From Gammaproteobacteria bacterium (lineage in GTDB: Bacteria > Pseudomonadota > Gammaproteobacteria > Pseudomonadales > Cellvibrionaceae), in assembly GCA_004172865.1 (NCBI GenBank), contig SEBV01000010.1:416508-480507 (forward strand): DNA of 64,000 nucleotides. The letters are read 5' to 3'. The translations under genes and the position numbers were made by a program. The notes below the pieces were generated by a model, which was given only the letters and a program-made list of their open reading frames with translations, searched no databases and was not told the origin of the DNA. Shown one piece after another: positions 53,628 through 63,259 of the stretch. Position 1 is the first letter of the stretch; each line of letters starts with the position of its first letter.

Positions 53628-54992
53628 CTACTTTTGATCGCGATCCTTATCCGATTTTTCTCTGTCTGACTTTTCCCTGTCCGACTTTTCTTTTTCATTA
53701 CGACGATCATTTTCGCGCGCCCGATTTTTCTGGTCGTCGTTCTGGCGTTGCTCCTGTGCTCGCGCCTGGTTTTGCTGCTGTTCTTGCTGACGTTGTTGAT
53801 CTTGCTGTTGGCGCTGTTGATTCTGTTGTTGACGTTGCTGGTCTTGCTGTTGGCGATCTTGTTGTTGCTTCGCCTGTTGTTGACGCTGATCCTGTTGTTG
53901 CTGATTTCGCTGTTGCTGCTCGCGAGCTTGCTGTTCTTTTTGCTGATCTTTTTGCTGTTTGTCGCGCTGTTGTTGATCGCGATTTTGTTGCTCTTTTCGT
54001 TGATCTTGCTCACGGCGATTTTGTTGCTGCTGCTGATCTTGCCGGCGACGTTCCTGCTGACGCTGATCTTCTTCGCGGCGCAATTGTTGTTGGTGCTGAT
54101 CCTGTTGCTGCTGATCTCTTTGCCGCTGTTCCTGGTTACGCTGCTCCTGTTGTTGATCGCGCTGGCGCTGCTCTTGTTGTTGCTGATCGCGACGCTGATC
54201 CTCCTGGCGTTTGTCCTGTTGATGCTGATCTTGGTCGCGACGACGCTGTTGCTCATCCTGACGACGACGTTCTTGTTGGCGTTGATCTTCTTCGCGACGT
54301 CTTTGTTGGTCTTCGCGTTCCTGCTGCTGACGTTGCTCGTAAGCATTGCGGCTTTCGTTTTCGCGTTGCTGACGTTGCGAGCGCCATTGATCATATTGCT
54401 GGCGCTCATTTTGATAATGCGCAATCACTACCGGGTTACGTGGTTGGTAGCGATAATTACGTTGTTGCAAATCGCGCTGGCGATCTGCATCGGGGTAGCG
54501 GTCGCCTTTGTAACTGCGCTGATAAAGTGGAAGTGGCAAAGGTTTTGGCACATTTCGATGATCCCAATGATCCCAGTCTGGACGGCGGTCATGCCAATCG
54601 CGACCCCAATGATCATCCCAATGCGGTGGAGCTTCACGCGGCCAAGGGCGGAAATAAACGGGCGGCCTTGGATAATAACGAACCGGCACTCGCAGTATGT
54701 ATTCCGGTACTGCGTAGGGATCAACATAACCCCAAGGGCCGTTGTACCAGGAACTCGCGTACCAGGAATCGTCCTGATAAACCCAGTAAAGGCCGTCATA
54801 AAAAAAGTAGTTCGAATCCACACCCGGTGCGTAATAAACCGGGTAGCCGCGAATGGGTACTAGACGTGGATATTCATTAAGGCTCACACCGATACGCAAG
54901 CTTGGCGAACCTATACTAATGCTCACTTGGGTTGCTGCGTTTGCAGTCAAGGATGCAAACAGCAGTATTAATACCATCAACAGATTTGGCAT
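53628..54992 (-). CDS. Secreted protein with long Gln/Arg-rich low-complexity region
   Basis: A 454-residue exported protein of unknown function. Residues 1-19 are a signal peptide (ends SLTANAA). Residues about 20-150 form a Tyr/Pro/Trp-rich domain (YYAPGVDSNYFFYDGLYWVYQDDSWYASSWYNGPWGYVDPYAVP). From about residue 200 to the end it is almost entirely Q, R, E, D and K in irregular short repeats, ending with several SDREK units. Such a region would form a long highly charged helix or stay disordered. The architecture parallels the DUF3300 protein. The strict codon pattern also leaves long antisense frames open, which are not real genes. Confidence 0.78.
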   Translation of the reverse strand: MPNLLMVLILLFASLTANAATQVSISIGSPSLRIGVSLNEYPRLVPIRGYPVYYAPGVDSNYFFYDGLYWVYQDDSWYASSWYNGPWGYVDPYAVPEYILRVPVRYYPRPPVYFRPWPREAPPHWDDHWGRDWHDRRPDWDHWDHRNVPKPLPLPLYQRSYKGDRYPDADRQRDLQQRNYRYQPRNPVVIAHYQNERQQYDQWRSQRQQRENESRNAYEQRQQQEREDQQRRREEDQRQQERRRQDEQQRRRDQDQHQQDKRQEDQRRDQQQQEQRQRDQQQEQRNQEQRQRDQQQQDQHQQQLRREEDQRQQERRRQDQQQQQNRREQDQRKEQQNRDQQQRDKQQKDQQKEQQAREQQQRNQQQQDQRQQQAKQQQDRQQQDQQRQQQNQQRQQQDQQRQQEQQQNQARAQEQRQNDDQKNRARENDRRNEKEKSDREKSDREKSDKDRDQK

Positions 54993-55432
54993 GTGATTTC
55001 CTCATAAACCATCGTGTTTGTTAGGGTGATGACAGTCTAGGAGTGAGCGCAAAATTTATCTGTGCGATGTCATACGTTTTACTATTAATCCCGGAACCAC
55101 TATCCGCCTTAGCAATGCAAGACAACAATGCGCGGTGGCGTACAGAGCCTGTAGCTAATAACCCTTAGCCTCTCGTTTTGCGGTTTTAAGACACACCATT
55201 TCAAATGTAAAAAGGGAAATATGGCGACGGAAAAGTAGTGCTTTTTTGTTTGCTTTTTAAACTATTTACCAGTCGCTTTTCTAGCTATTACTAATTTTGC
55301 GTAATTTCTTTTTTCCAAGGTAGCAGCTATACCTAGAGTTAATTATCTGTACCGAATTCGCCAACAGAACTACTATATCGCCCTAAAATATTCATTAGCC
55401 ATTGTTAATCCCTGATAGAGGAATATTCCAAC
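54993..55432. other. Divergent intergenic region before histidine kinase
   Basis: About 440 bases between divergent genes. No coding frame, RNA or repeat was recognised. It should hold both promoters; GAGGAA lies about 11 bases before the kinase GTG. Confidence 0.5.
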
Positions 55433-58400
55433 GTGCTCAACACTGAGATCGATGCTACCGAGACAGCTCACAACCAGGTAGACGCTACCGAAATAGATCG
55501 TATTTCCAGGGAGGAGCGACTCGGGCTATTGGTTAACAGCCTTGTTGATCATGCGGTAATAGTTTTCGATATTTCAGGCAAGATCGTAGAGTGGCAAGGT
55601 GCTGCCACACGAATTACCGGTTTTGAATCGGCCGAAGCAGTTGGGCAAAAACTGGGGTTAATCTTTACTGAAGAAGACCAGGCAGCGGGCGTTCCCGCAA
55701 AAGAGTTGGCAACGGCAATCAGGATTGGTAAAGCCGAAGATAAACGCTGGCATAAGCGTAAAGATGGCTCGCGCTTCTACGCAAATGGCACCATGACTCC
55801 GCTCTACAACCAAGCCGGAAAATTGTGTGGTTTTAGCAAGGTATTTCAGGACGAAACCGAGCGATTTAAAGAAGCCGAACGAAGAGGTCTATTACTGAAT
55901 TTAGCGCGGCACATTCTTGAATCTGCTGAGTTCGACGAAACACTTTCCAAAACTGTTTTTGATATGATTCGCGTTCATCTCGATGCCGATATTTTATTTA
56001 ATTATAAAATCGCAACCGATGGAAGTTTGGATCTCGTTGCAGAAGTTGGCACACCTGAAAAATTTAAAGCAGCTGCGCAAAACCTCAGTTCCGGCCAAGC
56101 TTTTTGTGGAATGGTCGCAGTGAGCAAAGAACCTGTAGCCGCAAATAAAGAACGTATTTTTTCTGATGCTGCTGGAACATTTGTGCGCGATATGGGCGTC
56201 ACCTCCTACGTTTGTCATCCGCTATTTGGTCGCGATGGAAAAGTGCTCGGCACCTTCTCAGTGGGCAGCACTTATCGCGATGAATTTCTTCCCAGTGAAG
56301 TTGAATTTTTACAAACCGTCAGCCATTTTTTAGCCATAGCTTGGGATCGCCAACAAGCTGAGCAGAAGTTAGTGTTGGTGAGTGCTGAGTCTGAACGTCG
56401 CAAACGGTTGTACGAAACCATTTTGTCGAACACACCTGACCTTGCCTACGTGTGGAATCTTGAGCACCGCTTCACTTACGCGAATGAAATTCTGTTAAAA
56501 ATGTGGGGTAAAAACTGGGACGACGCCATCGGTAAAAATTGCCTTGAGTTAGGTTATGAACCCTGGCATGCGGAAATGCACGACCGTGAAATTGAAGAGG
56601 TCAAAAAAACCAAGCGCCCGGTGCGCGGTGAAGTACCTTTTGCAGGCACATTTGATCGCCGGATTTACGATTATATTCTCGTTCCCGTATTAGGCCCTGA
56701 TGGCGAAGTAGAAGCGGTAGCAGGTACTACGCGCGATATTACTGCCATTCGAGAATCGCAAGACGAAGCAGCAAAATTGCTTGAATCTGAAAAACATCAC
56801 GCCAGGCTCATTGAAAAAGTTGCCGAAGCCAGCAAAACCTTAAACACATTATTATCTGCAAAAAGTATTGCCCAACTCGTCACTGAAGAAGCGCGAACTA
56901 TTATTGGCGCGCACCAAGCTGTGGTATCGCTCACACGCACTAATGATTGGTCTCAATCCATCAATGCAGTTTCGCTTTCAGATAAGTACGCTGAATATCG
57001 CAATTTCGACGCACAAACTGATGGCTCAGGCATTTACGCTAAAGTGTGTGAATCAAATAAAGTTATGCGTTTAACGCAAGCTGAATTGGAAGCGCATCCA
57101 AATTGGAAAGCATTTAGCAGTAGCGCAGAAAAACATCCTCCCATGCGTGGTTGGTTAGCCGTTCCGCTCATCGGTCATGGCGATAAAAATCTCGGTTTGC
57201 TTCAACTCTCCGATAAATACGAAGGCGAATTTACGCAAGATGACGAAGCAATTTTAATTCAGCTCGCAGCGGTTGCCGCAGCAGGAATTGAAAACGCCAC
57301 CGCCTACGAAAAACTTCATGATCAAGATCGTCGCAAAGACGAATTCCTCGCAACGCTCGCGCATGAATTGCGCAATCCGCTCGCGCCAATCCGCAGCGGC
57401 GTGGCTGTACTTTCGCGCTCACAATTACCGGATTCAAATATCAAAACTCTGGCGATGATGGAACGTCAGGTTAGCCACATGGTGCATTTAATTGATGACT
57501 TGCTCGATGTATCGCGAATTTCCAGCGGAAAAGTTCAGCTGAAAAAAGAGCAGGTACCGCTCGATCAAATAATTAGCGCAGCGCTTGAAGTAAGCCGCCC
57601 TGTCGTTGAAGCAAGCCAACATGAATTATTTATTTCCGGCTCAGGAAAAATATTTTGTTGGATGTAGACCCAACGCGCATCGCACAAGTTATTAGCAACT
57701 TACTCAACAACGCCGCGAAATACACACCCGCTGGCGGTCGTATTGAATTAAGCACGGAACTGCAAGGCAATGAAGCCGTGATCAGCGTGAAAGATAACGG
57801 TGATGGAATTGCGCCGGAAATGACGTCCAAAATTTTTGAATTATTTACGCAAGCTGGCAAAGAGTTGGACCGCTCTCATGGCGGCCTGGGCATCGGTCTT
57901 GCCATCTCAAAGCAATTAGTGGAAATGCACGGCGGCGCGATTAAGGTAGCAAGCGAAGGCGTGGGAAAAGGCTCAGTATTTACATTCCACCTACCAATCA
58001 GCGAAGCACAAGATACAACGGAAAATGGCGACGTAAGTTCCAACAACGCAGTGGCTTCAACCCATCGCATTCTCGTAGTCGATGACAACGTGGATGGTGC
58101 AGACATGCTATCAACCCTGCTGGAAATTTCAGGCCACGAAGTGACAACCGCTTACGACGGATTTGAAGCGTTAAAGGTAGCGCCAATATTTAAACCAGAA
58201 CTGGTATTTTTAGATATCGGATTACCCGGCATGAATGGCTACGAAGTTGCACAAAAATTGTTGGCCGATACTTCAATCAACAAACCCATTTTAGTTGCAC
58301 TAACAGGCTGGGGCGCATCCGATGATAAACAACGCGCGCAAGATGTCGGTTTCGATTATCACTTTACCAAGCCCATCGAAATAACAAAAATTGAGCAACT

Positions 58401-58434
58401 GCTAAATAGCATTTGGAACAAAACTGATAATTGA
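55433..58434 (+). pseudogene. Hybrid sensor histidine kinase split by a frameshift
   Basis: A sensor kinase with domain order PAS (about residues 30-140), GAF (155-300), PAS (325-440), GAF (470-625), HisKA with the phosphorylatable H644 in LATLAHELRNPLAP, then HATPase and receiver domains. The first frame (55433-57667, GTG start) stops right after the dimerisation domain. The second (57655-58434) starts with DVDPTRIAQVISNLLNNAAKYT (N box), DNGDGI and GLGIGLAISKQ (G boxes), and ends with a receiver domain (LVVDDN, FLDIGLPGMNGYE, FTKPIE). One added A in the A-run at 57646-57650 would join them (GKNILLDVDP). It could be a real mutation, an assembly error or, less likely, programmed frameshifting. 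The kinase probably autophosphorylates and passes phosphate to its own receiver. Confidence 0.88.
57646..57650 (+). other. Frameshift site in hybrid kinase gene
   Basis: A run of five A in GGAAAAATATTTTG. With six A residues the frame reads G-K-N-I-L-L-D-V-D and connects the HisKA and HATPase halves as in the family. Confidence 0.75.
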
Positions 58435-58489
58435 TCTTCTCTCGGCTACACTAGGTACGACCTACTATTATTTGCAGCGAGAATAGACC

Positions 58490-58963
58490 ATGAGTAACCC
58501 ACAACGTGACATTACCCTACGTTTTCTGGCTGAGCCGCAGGATGTAAACTTCGGCGGAAAAGTTCACGGCGGCGCCGTAATGAAATGGATCGACCTCGCC
58601 GCCTATGCCTGCGCTGCCGGTTGGAGCAGCCGCTATTGCGTAACAGCCTACGCTGGTGGCATTCGGTTTGTATCGCCAATTCATGTCGGTAATCTCGTCG
58701 AAGTTGCCGCAAAAATTATCTACACCGGCAACTCCTCCATGCACATCGCAATAGAAGTAAACGCCTGCGACCCCAAATCCCTAAACCGCCGCCTCACCAC
58801 CCACTGCATTGTCATCATGGTAGCGGTCGATGAATCCGGCATAAAAGTCACTGTTCCAGAATGGATACCGCAAACTGAAGAAGACAAACAGCAGCACGCC
58901 ACTGCAATTAAATTGATGGATATCAGGAAAAAAATTGGCGAAGAGATGCAGATTTTTGTTTGA
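58490..58963 (+). CDS. Acyl-CoA thioesterase, hotdog fold
   Basis: A 157-residue hotdog-fold thioesterase of the YciA/ACOT type that hydrolyses acyl-CoA to free acid and CoA in the cytoplasm. Motifs: LAEPQDVNFGGKVHGGAVMKWIDLAAYACA, where the N-F-G-G-x-x-H-G-G segment contains the catalytic region, followed by RFVSPIHVGNLVEVAAKIIYTGNSSMHIAIEV. It lies 55 bases after the kinase gene with its own GAGA before the ATG. Chain-length preference unknown. Confidence 0.9.
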   Translation: MSNPQRDITLRFLAEPQDVNFGGKVHGGAVMKWIDLAAYACAAGWSSRYCVTAYAGGIRFVSPIHVGNLVEVAAKIIYTGNSSMHIAIEVNACDPKSLNRRLTTHCIVIMVAVDESGIKVTVPEWIPQTEEDKQQHATAIKLMDIRKKIGEEMQIFV

Positions 58964-59088
58964 TTTAATATAAATTTTTTATTTATTACAACTCAATAAA
59001 ATTCAAAAAATCAACAGATTATCTATCCACGCCTAGCACTCTTTTGGCGAGGCCCCAGGCGTGCGAAATGAATCTTACATTTTATTTT

Positions 59089-59853
59089 TTAGAAAATTCG
59101 ACGTGGCAACACATTAGCTCGCCACAATATGAGCAATAAAGGGCCTAAAAATAGAAACAATGACGAAGGCTCTGGCACTGTTGTAGATTCCTTCACGTGA
59201 ATATCGAAATGATTAACCTCGCCCACCATCCAACCCACATAATCGATTCCGTTCAACGTCCCTGAGTCCTGAAAATAAATATAACCCAACACATTATTGT
59301 CTGATGGCACGCTACTACTTGAGTAATTTTGAATAAGACTAAGATTATTTAAAAATGAATTTTGTGGCTGAAATGTGATTGTCCCAACACGGTGTGCGTT
59401 AGATAACCAATCACCGTCGTCGTAAGATAAAGAAATTAGGTCATCATTCTCATAACGTGCTACGGAAATAGTTTCTTTCGGATTTTCTGTAAATGTAGGT
59501 AAAGAACTACGTTGTGTTAAATTCAAGGTTGCGCCATTGGCAGCTGTTAAGGTGGTGTGCAGCCAATTATGCGGTCCCGCGTAAACGGCAGATTCCCCAG
59601 CGAATTCCCACATATTGCCATTCAGTACAGGCGACCCAGCTAACTCAGTGTCATACCAAAAGGTCCCAGTGAATCCTCTAAAGGCATTCTCATCACTAAA
59701 AAAATCGGCGTCGGGATGTTCCTGCATATTAGTGCTCTGCCACTCCCACATCTGACCACCGAAATTTCCTTCAATAATTACAGCAGCTGCGGGGTAAGAA
59801 AAAATAATTGTTATAAACAGCGCCATAAAATTTTTATGTGCTAACTTCACCAT
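59089..59853 (-). CDS. PEP-CTERM sorting domain-containing protein
   Basis: A 254-residue exported protein with signal peptide (MVKLAHKNFMALFITIIFSY, cleavage near PAAA). The body has no recognised domain; it is rich in aromatic and polar residues. The C-terminus has VPEPSS (P227-E228-P229), a hydrophobic helix and a basic end PRRIF, the tripartite PEP-CTERM signal processed by exosortase. Such proteins are usually extracellular and linked to exopolysaccharide production. No exosortase is in the window, although an EpsL-like barrel is at 4.3-5.4 kb. Confidence 0.85.
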   Translation of the reverse strand: MVKLAHKNFMALFITIIFSYPAAAVIIEGNFGGQMWEWQSTNMQEHPDADFFSDENAFRGFTGTFWYDTELAGSPVLNGNMWEFAGESAVYAGPHNWLHTTLTAANGATLNLTQRSSLPTFTENPKETISVARYENDDLISLSYDDGDWLSNAHRVGTITFQPQNSFLNNLSLIQNYSSSSVPSDNNVLGYIYFQDSGTLNGIDYVGWMVGEVNHFDIHVKESTTVPEPSSLFLFLGPLLLILWRANVLPRRIF

Positions 59854-60134
59854 GACTAAACTCCTTGATTGGGATGAACATTAAAACTATATCACGGTGA
59901 CGTAAAAGTCACCGCAGAGGATCACTTGAAGCTATGAATAATTTTTCATGTAAAATACTTCTCTTATTTATTAGTAATACTATACCGACAAGCCCAAAAG
60001 GCACTTTGAAAAAAGATACACTGGTTCAAATATCTACTCGCTGAAGACGCTTAGTTCTACAACATTTTTTAATGATTCCATCCGCCTAATACAACTAAAA
60101 ATTCTCTCATATAAATTAAAAAGAGCCAAAAATC

Positions 60135-60500
60135 ATGACTCAACCTGTAGCAGCAAAAAGTAAACAAAAAAAGGACTCACGCGATATTCGTGTTGAAGCG
60201 TTGAAAATTGCAAACACTATTAAAACAGGAGGCCAAACCCCTGTAGAAACCAAAGCCATTGCGAACGGCATTCAGCGCGGCATGGAATTATTTTTGCGGC
60301 AACAAAGTGAAAGATCGCATGAATTAGATAAGCGGACTAAAAAAGTAAGGCAGCTGGCGACGCAGTTAACACAAAGCAAACCGATGGACGAAAAGAATGA
60401 AGCTGTAAATATACAAGCCTCACCGAAACTGCCTTGGGTTTTACTTGCATTCTCTTGGGGATTATTTTTGGTAATTGCATTGGCAAAAAATCTGTTCTGA
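60135..60500 (+). CDS. DUF2956 domain-containing protein
   Basis: A 121-residue protein. The N-terminal 80 residues are basic and helical (SRDIRVEALKIANTIKTGGQTPVETKAIANGIQRGMELFLRQQSERSHELDKRTKKVRQL), matching DUF2956, and the C-terminus has one membrane helix (PWVLLAFSWGLFLVIALAKNLF). Function unknown. It stands alone, followed by a stable hairpin. Confidence 0.8.
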   Translation: MTQPVAAKSKQKKDSRDIRVEALKIANTIKTGGQTPVETKAIANGIQRGMELFLRQQSERSHELDKRTKKVRQLATQLTQSKPMDEKNEAVNIQASPKLPWVLLAFSWGLFLVIALAKNLF

Positions 60501-60501
60501 T

Positions 60502-60533
60502 AAGCGATGAGTTTTTATTTAAACTCATCGCTT
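60502..60533. terminator. Hairpin between DUF2956 and DoxX-like genes
   Basis: Stem AAGCGATGAGTTT / AAACTCATCGCTT with loop TTATTT. It lies two bases after the DUF2956 stop. The stem is perfect but lacks a clear T-run, so its strength as a terminator is uncertain. Confidence 0.6.
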
Positions 60534-60545
60534 GCATTCCTCCTG

Positions 60546-60917
60546 TTATGAAAAAGGCCGCAATATAAATCTGCCGTAAGCGATAAACGCACACACAGAA
60601 ACAACAACCAGCCAGTAGATAATCGAATTAATATTCGTATTCTCCGAGAACAATTCGATTGCACAAAACGCCAGCATAATTGACGCGATACCAATAGCAG
60701 CTAATGGAGCCAATGTGCTCGCGGGCTTATAAACAGCGGGAAGAAGCAGGCACAATGCGAATAACAACTCAACAACAGCAAGCACCAACCACGCCGTGGG
60801 TGGAATGACTTTTAGCGATGGCATAGTGTGCTCTGCACTGTGAGAAAATTTCCATACCGCACCAACAGCGGTATGCAATGCGAGTGCGATTTGTAAAATC
60901 CAAAGAAAAATATTCAT
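60546..60917 (-). CDS. DoxX-like membrane protein
   Basis: A 123-residue protein with four predicted helices: LWILQIALALHTAVGAVWKF, AWLVLAVVELLFALCLLLP, STLAPLAAIGIASIMLAFCAIELF and IIYWLVVVSVCAFIAYGRFI. This matches the DoxX-like family. Its start overlaps the sigma factor stop (ATGA), so the pair is one transcriptional unit. ECF41-type sigma factors are often encoded with redox or DoxX-related proteins, and this gene is its probable target. Function unknown. Confidence 0.8.
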   Translation of the reverse strand: MNIFLWILQIALALHTAVGAVWKFSHSAEHTMPSLKVIPPTAWLVLAVVELLFALCLLLPAVYKPASTLAPLAAIGIASIMLAFCAIELFSENTNINSIIYWLVVVSVCAFIAYGRFILRPFS

Positions 60918-61828
60918 GCGTTTGCTCCACTATTATTGTCAATGATTTGAATATCAAAATTGCCCAAGGTGTTTTTATCCATAACGATATCGATTTCGGT
61001 AATTTTTTCATCGTCAACCACAAAACAGAAAGCCACAACAGTTTTTCCGTTCATACCCCAAGTGGCACCCACGAGTCCATTTACAAGTGAAAGTTGCGCG
61101 CCCTGTGCACTGCCCTTCAATGTATTTGCCACAGCCTCGGCACCCATAATTTCGGGCGCAAATTGCGGCGCACCTCTGGCTTTATTTGCGGTAGAAACTT
61201 TAATCGCGGTTTCATCAGCTCGCAGCACTGCGTTGGGATGCAGAAGCCGAATCAATGCATCGAAATTGCCTTCTCGCGAAGCTTGCATAAAAGCAGCAAC
61301 GACTTCATGTTGGCGCGCTGCATTTTTGTTTGGCATGGTTTCACCGCGAACACATCGCCGCGCGCGGCTGGCAAGTTGTCGCGTCGCTGTTTCCGTTCGC
61401 TCAATAATCGGTGCGATTTCATCAAAGGAGATATCGAATAAATCATGCAGTACAAACGCGATTCTCTCAGCGGGTGTGAGCCTATCTAACACCAGCAATA
61501 ACGCTGGCCCAATGGCATCTGCGATTAAAAACTTTTCTTCAATATCGCCCTCACCTTCTTCGGGCAGATCAATCAATATTTCCTCAAGTGAGTCCTCACG
61601 CGCCGCTTTGCGCGAACGCAGCATATCGAGACAAACTCTTGCCACGACAGTCGTGAGCCATCCGCCGAGATTATCAATGCTCGCCGAATCTGACCGGTTC
61701 AACCTGAGCCAAGCCTCCTGCACCGCATCCTCCGCCTCACTGCGTGAACCCAACATGCGATAAGCCACCACCTGCAAATGGTTCCGTGTTTCCTCAAAAT
61801 GCGTTGTCAGCCAATCGTTATTTTCCAT
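60914..61828 (-). CDS. ECF41-type RNA polymerase sigma factor
   Basis: A 304-residue ECF sigma factor with a C-terminal SnoaL-like extension. Region 2: HLQVVAYRMLGSRSEAEDAVQEAWLRLN and GGWLTTVVARVCLDMLRSRK. Region 4: LTPAERIAFVLHDLFDISFDEIAPIIERTETATRQLASRARR. From about residue 175, ARQHEVVAAFMQASREGNFDALIRLLHPNAVL begins the SnoaL-like domain that regulates activity in ECF41 proteins, which have no anti-sigma factor. A matching ECF41-type promoter lies upstream. The usual DGGGK loop motif is not clearly present, so it may be a variant. Confidence 0.9.
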   Translation of the reverse strand: MENNDWLTTHFEETRNHLQVVAYRMLGSRSEAEDAVQEAWLRLNRSDSASIDNLGGWLTTVVARVCLDMLRSRKAAREDSLEEILIDLPEEGEGDIEEKFLIADAIGPALLLVLDRLTPAERIAFVLHDLFDISFDEIAPIIERTETATRQLASRARRCVRGETMPNKNAARQHEVVAAFMQASREGNFDALIRLLHPNAVLRADETAIKVSTANKARGAPQFAPEIMGAEAVANTLKGSAQGAQLSLVNGLVGATWGMNGKTVVAFCFVVDDEKITEIDIVMDKNTLGNFDIQIIDNNSGANA

Positions 61829-61871
61829 CCTACCCTCAAGCTGTGTAAGTTTTTTAGTGTGTTATAGCTAT

Positions 61872-61898
61872 GACGAATCCACATATTAAAGTGTGACG
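61872..61898 (-). promoter_or_regulatory. ECF41-type autoregulatory promoter
   Basis: On the minus strand CGTCACA (-35-like), a 16-base spacer and CGTC (-10-like) are present about 45-70 bases upstream of the sigma factor start. ECF41 sigma factors recognise TGTCACA and CGTC and usually drive their own operon. Confidence 0.65.
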
Positions 61899-62001
61899 AA
61901 AAATTTTAAAAATATTTGATGGAAGGTTGATCAGCCTGAACGGCGATGCGGTATGTATTGGTAGATGAACTGTTTGGATGCGAGAGGTTTTTTAGAAAGA
62001 A

Positions 62002-62031
62002 CCTGAGTAAACCAGCAAATATTTACTCAGG
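62002..62031 (-). terminator. Hairpin downstream of MHS transporter
   Basis: Stem CCTGAGTAAA / TTTACTCAGG with a 10-base loop, followed on the minus strand by TTCTTTCT. It is a moderately good terminator for the transporter gene. Confidence 0.6.
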
Positions 62032-62050
62032 CTCCAAAGGATTATTTATT

Positions 62051-63259
62051 TTAATTACTTTTACCCAACGACTTCGACAACGCGACGGCAGCGATAAGTG
62101 TTAATAAGCCCGCCACTGAAATGTAATAACCCACAAATGGCAGACCATAATTTGTCGCTAGCCAGCTCGCAATCGCAGGAGTTAAAGACGCGCCGATAAT
62201 TCCCGCCACATTAAAACTGAGCGATGCGCCGGTGTAACGAACTTCTGTTGGAAAAATTTCAGCGAGTGCAGTGCCGAGGGAGCCGTAAGTTAAACCCATC
62301 ACACCGAAGCCTAGGGATAGCGCAATTAAAACGCCGACATTTGAACCAGAATTTATTAAGGGAGCAAAACCTAATCCAAAAATCGCTACGGTGATGCCCG
62401 CGATCATCAACATGGCGCGACGGCCGATTTTATCGGCGACAAGTGCGGACAACCAAATGGTAATTAGAAACGCAAACACCGCATACAATTGCAGGATTAA
62501 AAAATCTTCGCGGGTGTAGCCCAATTTACTGGTTCCCCAACCTAACGAAAATACGGTCGTTATATAAAACACCGCGAATGCTGCTATCGCCAAAAATGCG
62601 CCCAAAATTGTAACGCGTAAATGTTGGGTTAATACAGTCAACATAGGCACACGAACACGCTTGTGAGTTTCAATTGCCTCTTTAAATGCGGGCGTTTCTT
62701 CCAAACTCAAACGCACATACAAACCAACAATCACCAACAAAGCGCTCGCGATAAAAGGAATTCGCCAACCCCAATCTAAAAAATCAGCATCATTTAAATT
62801 GTGCGTTAAAAATAAAAACACACCGGTAGAAAATATAAATCCAATGGGCGCACCAAATTGTGGAAACATGCCGTACCAAGCGCGCTTGCCTTCAGGCGCA
62901 TTCTCAGTCGCCAACAACACCGTCGCCGTAATTCCTATGGACGCATATGAAGGCAATAAACCTATACACACAGTCGATACACCCATGGTCATCAAAGCCG
63001 CAACCAAAGTCGCTTTGCGACCAATGCGATCACCGTAATGCCCAAACAATGCCGACCCAATTGGCCGCGCAAAAAATGCCAACGCAAAAGTGGCGAGCGA
63101 TTGCAAAGCTGCAATGGTTGCATCGCCTGCGGGGAAAAATAATTTGGGGAATACTAAAACGGCAGCGGTGGCGTAAATGTAGAAATCGAAGAATTCTATG
63201 GTTGTGCCGATTAGGCTGGCGAATAGGACGCGGAAAGGCGAGTTAGCAGCTTTATGCAT
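62051..63259 (-). CDS. MHS-family MFS transporter with apparent internal deletion
   Basis: A 402-residue transporter of the metabolite:H+ symporter (MHS) family, related to ProP/ShiA. It starts FRVLFASLIGTTIEFFDFYIYATAA, followed by ARPIGSALFGHYGDRIGRKATL. Around residues 108-116 the sequence goes directly from SYASIGIT to ATVLLATENAPEGKRAW. Normal members have about 24 residues there, including the RFxQGxxxGGEWGGA motif of helix 4, which is absent; the length is short accordingly. The remaining helices look intact. Helix 4 loss would change topology, so function is doubtful. Native substrates could be organic acids, proline or betaine. Confidence 0.85.
   Translation of the reverse strand: MHKAANSPFRVLFASLIGTTIEFFDFYIYATAAVLVFPKLFFPAGDATIAALQSLATFALAFFARPIGSALFGHYGDRIGRKATLVAALMTMGVSTVCIGLLPSYASIGITATVLLATENAPEGKRAWYGMFPQFGAPIGFIFSTGVFLFLTHNLNDADFLDWGWRIPFIASALLVIVGLYVRLSLEETPAFKEAIETHKRVRVPMLTVLTQHLRVTILGAFLAIAAFAVFYITTVFSLGWGTSKLGYTREDFLILQLYAVFAFLITIWLSALVADKIGRRAMLMIAGITVAIFGLGFAPLINSGSNVGVLIALSLGFGVMGLTYGSLGTALAEIFPTEVRYTGASLSFNVAGIIGASLTPAIASWLATNYGLPFVGYYISVAGLLTLIAAVALSKSLGKSN

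Noticed and set aside
53600..54880. Long plus-strand frames (371 and 426 residues) opposite the Gln/Arg-rich gene
   Set aside because: They consist of Leu- or Val/Ala/Asp-rich low complexity produced by the CAG/CAA/CGC codon pattern of the real minus-strand gene, with no ribosome binding site or domain.
59028..59063. Inverted repeat CACGCCT / AGGCGTG near the PEP-CTERM gene end
   Set aside because: Short arms with a 22-base loop and no T-run; not enough to call a terminator or RNA.
60960..61763. Plus-strand frame of 267 residues opposite the sigma factor gene
   Set aside because: The minus-strand frame encodes an unmistakable ECF sigma factor; the plus frame is a shadow.
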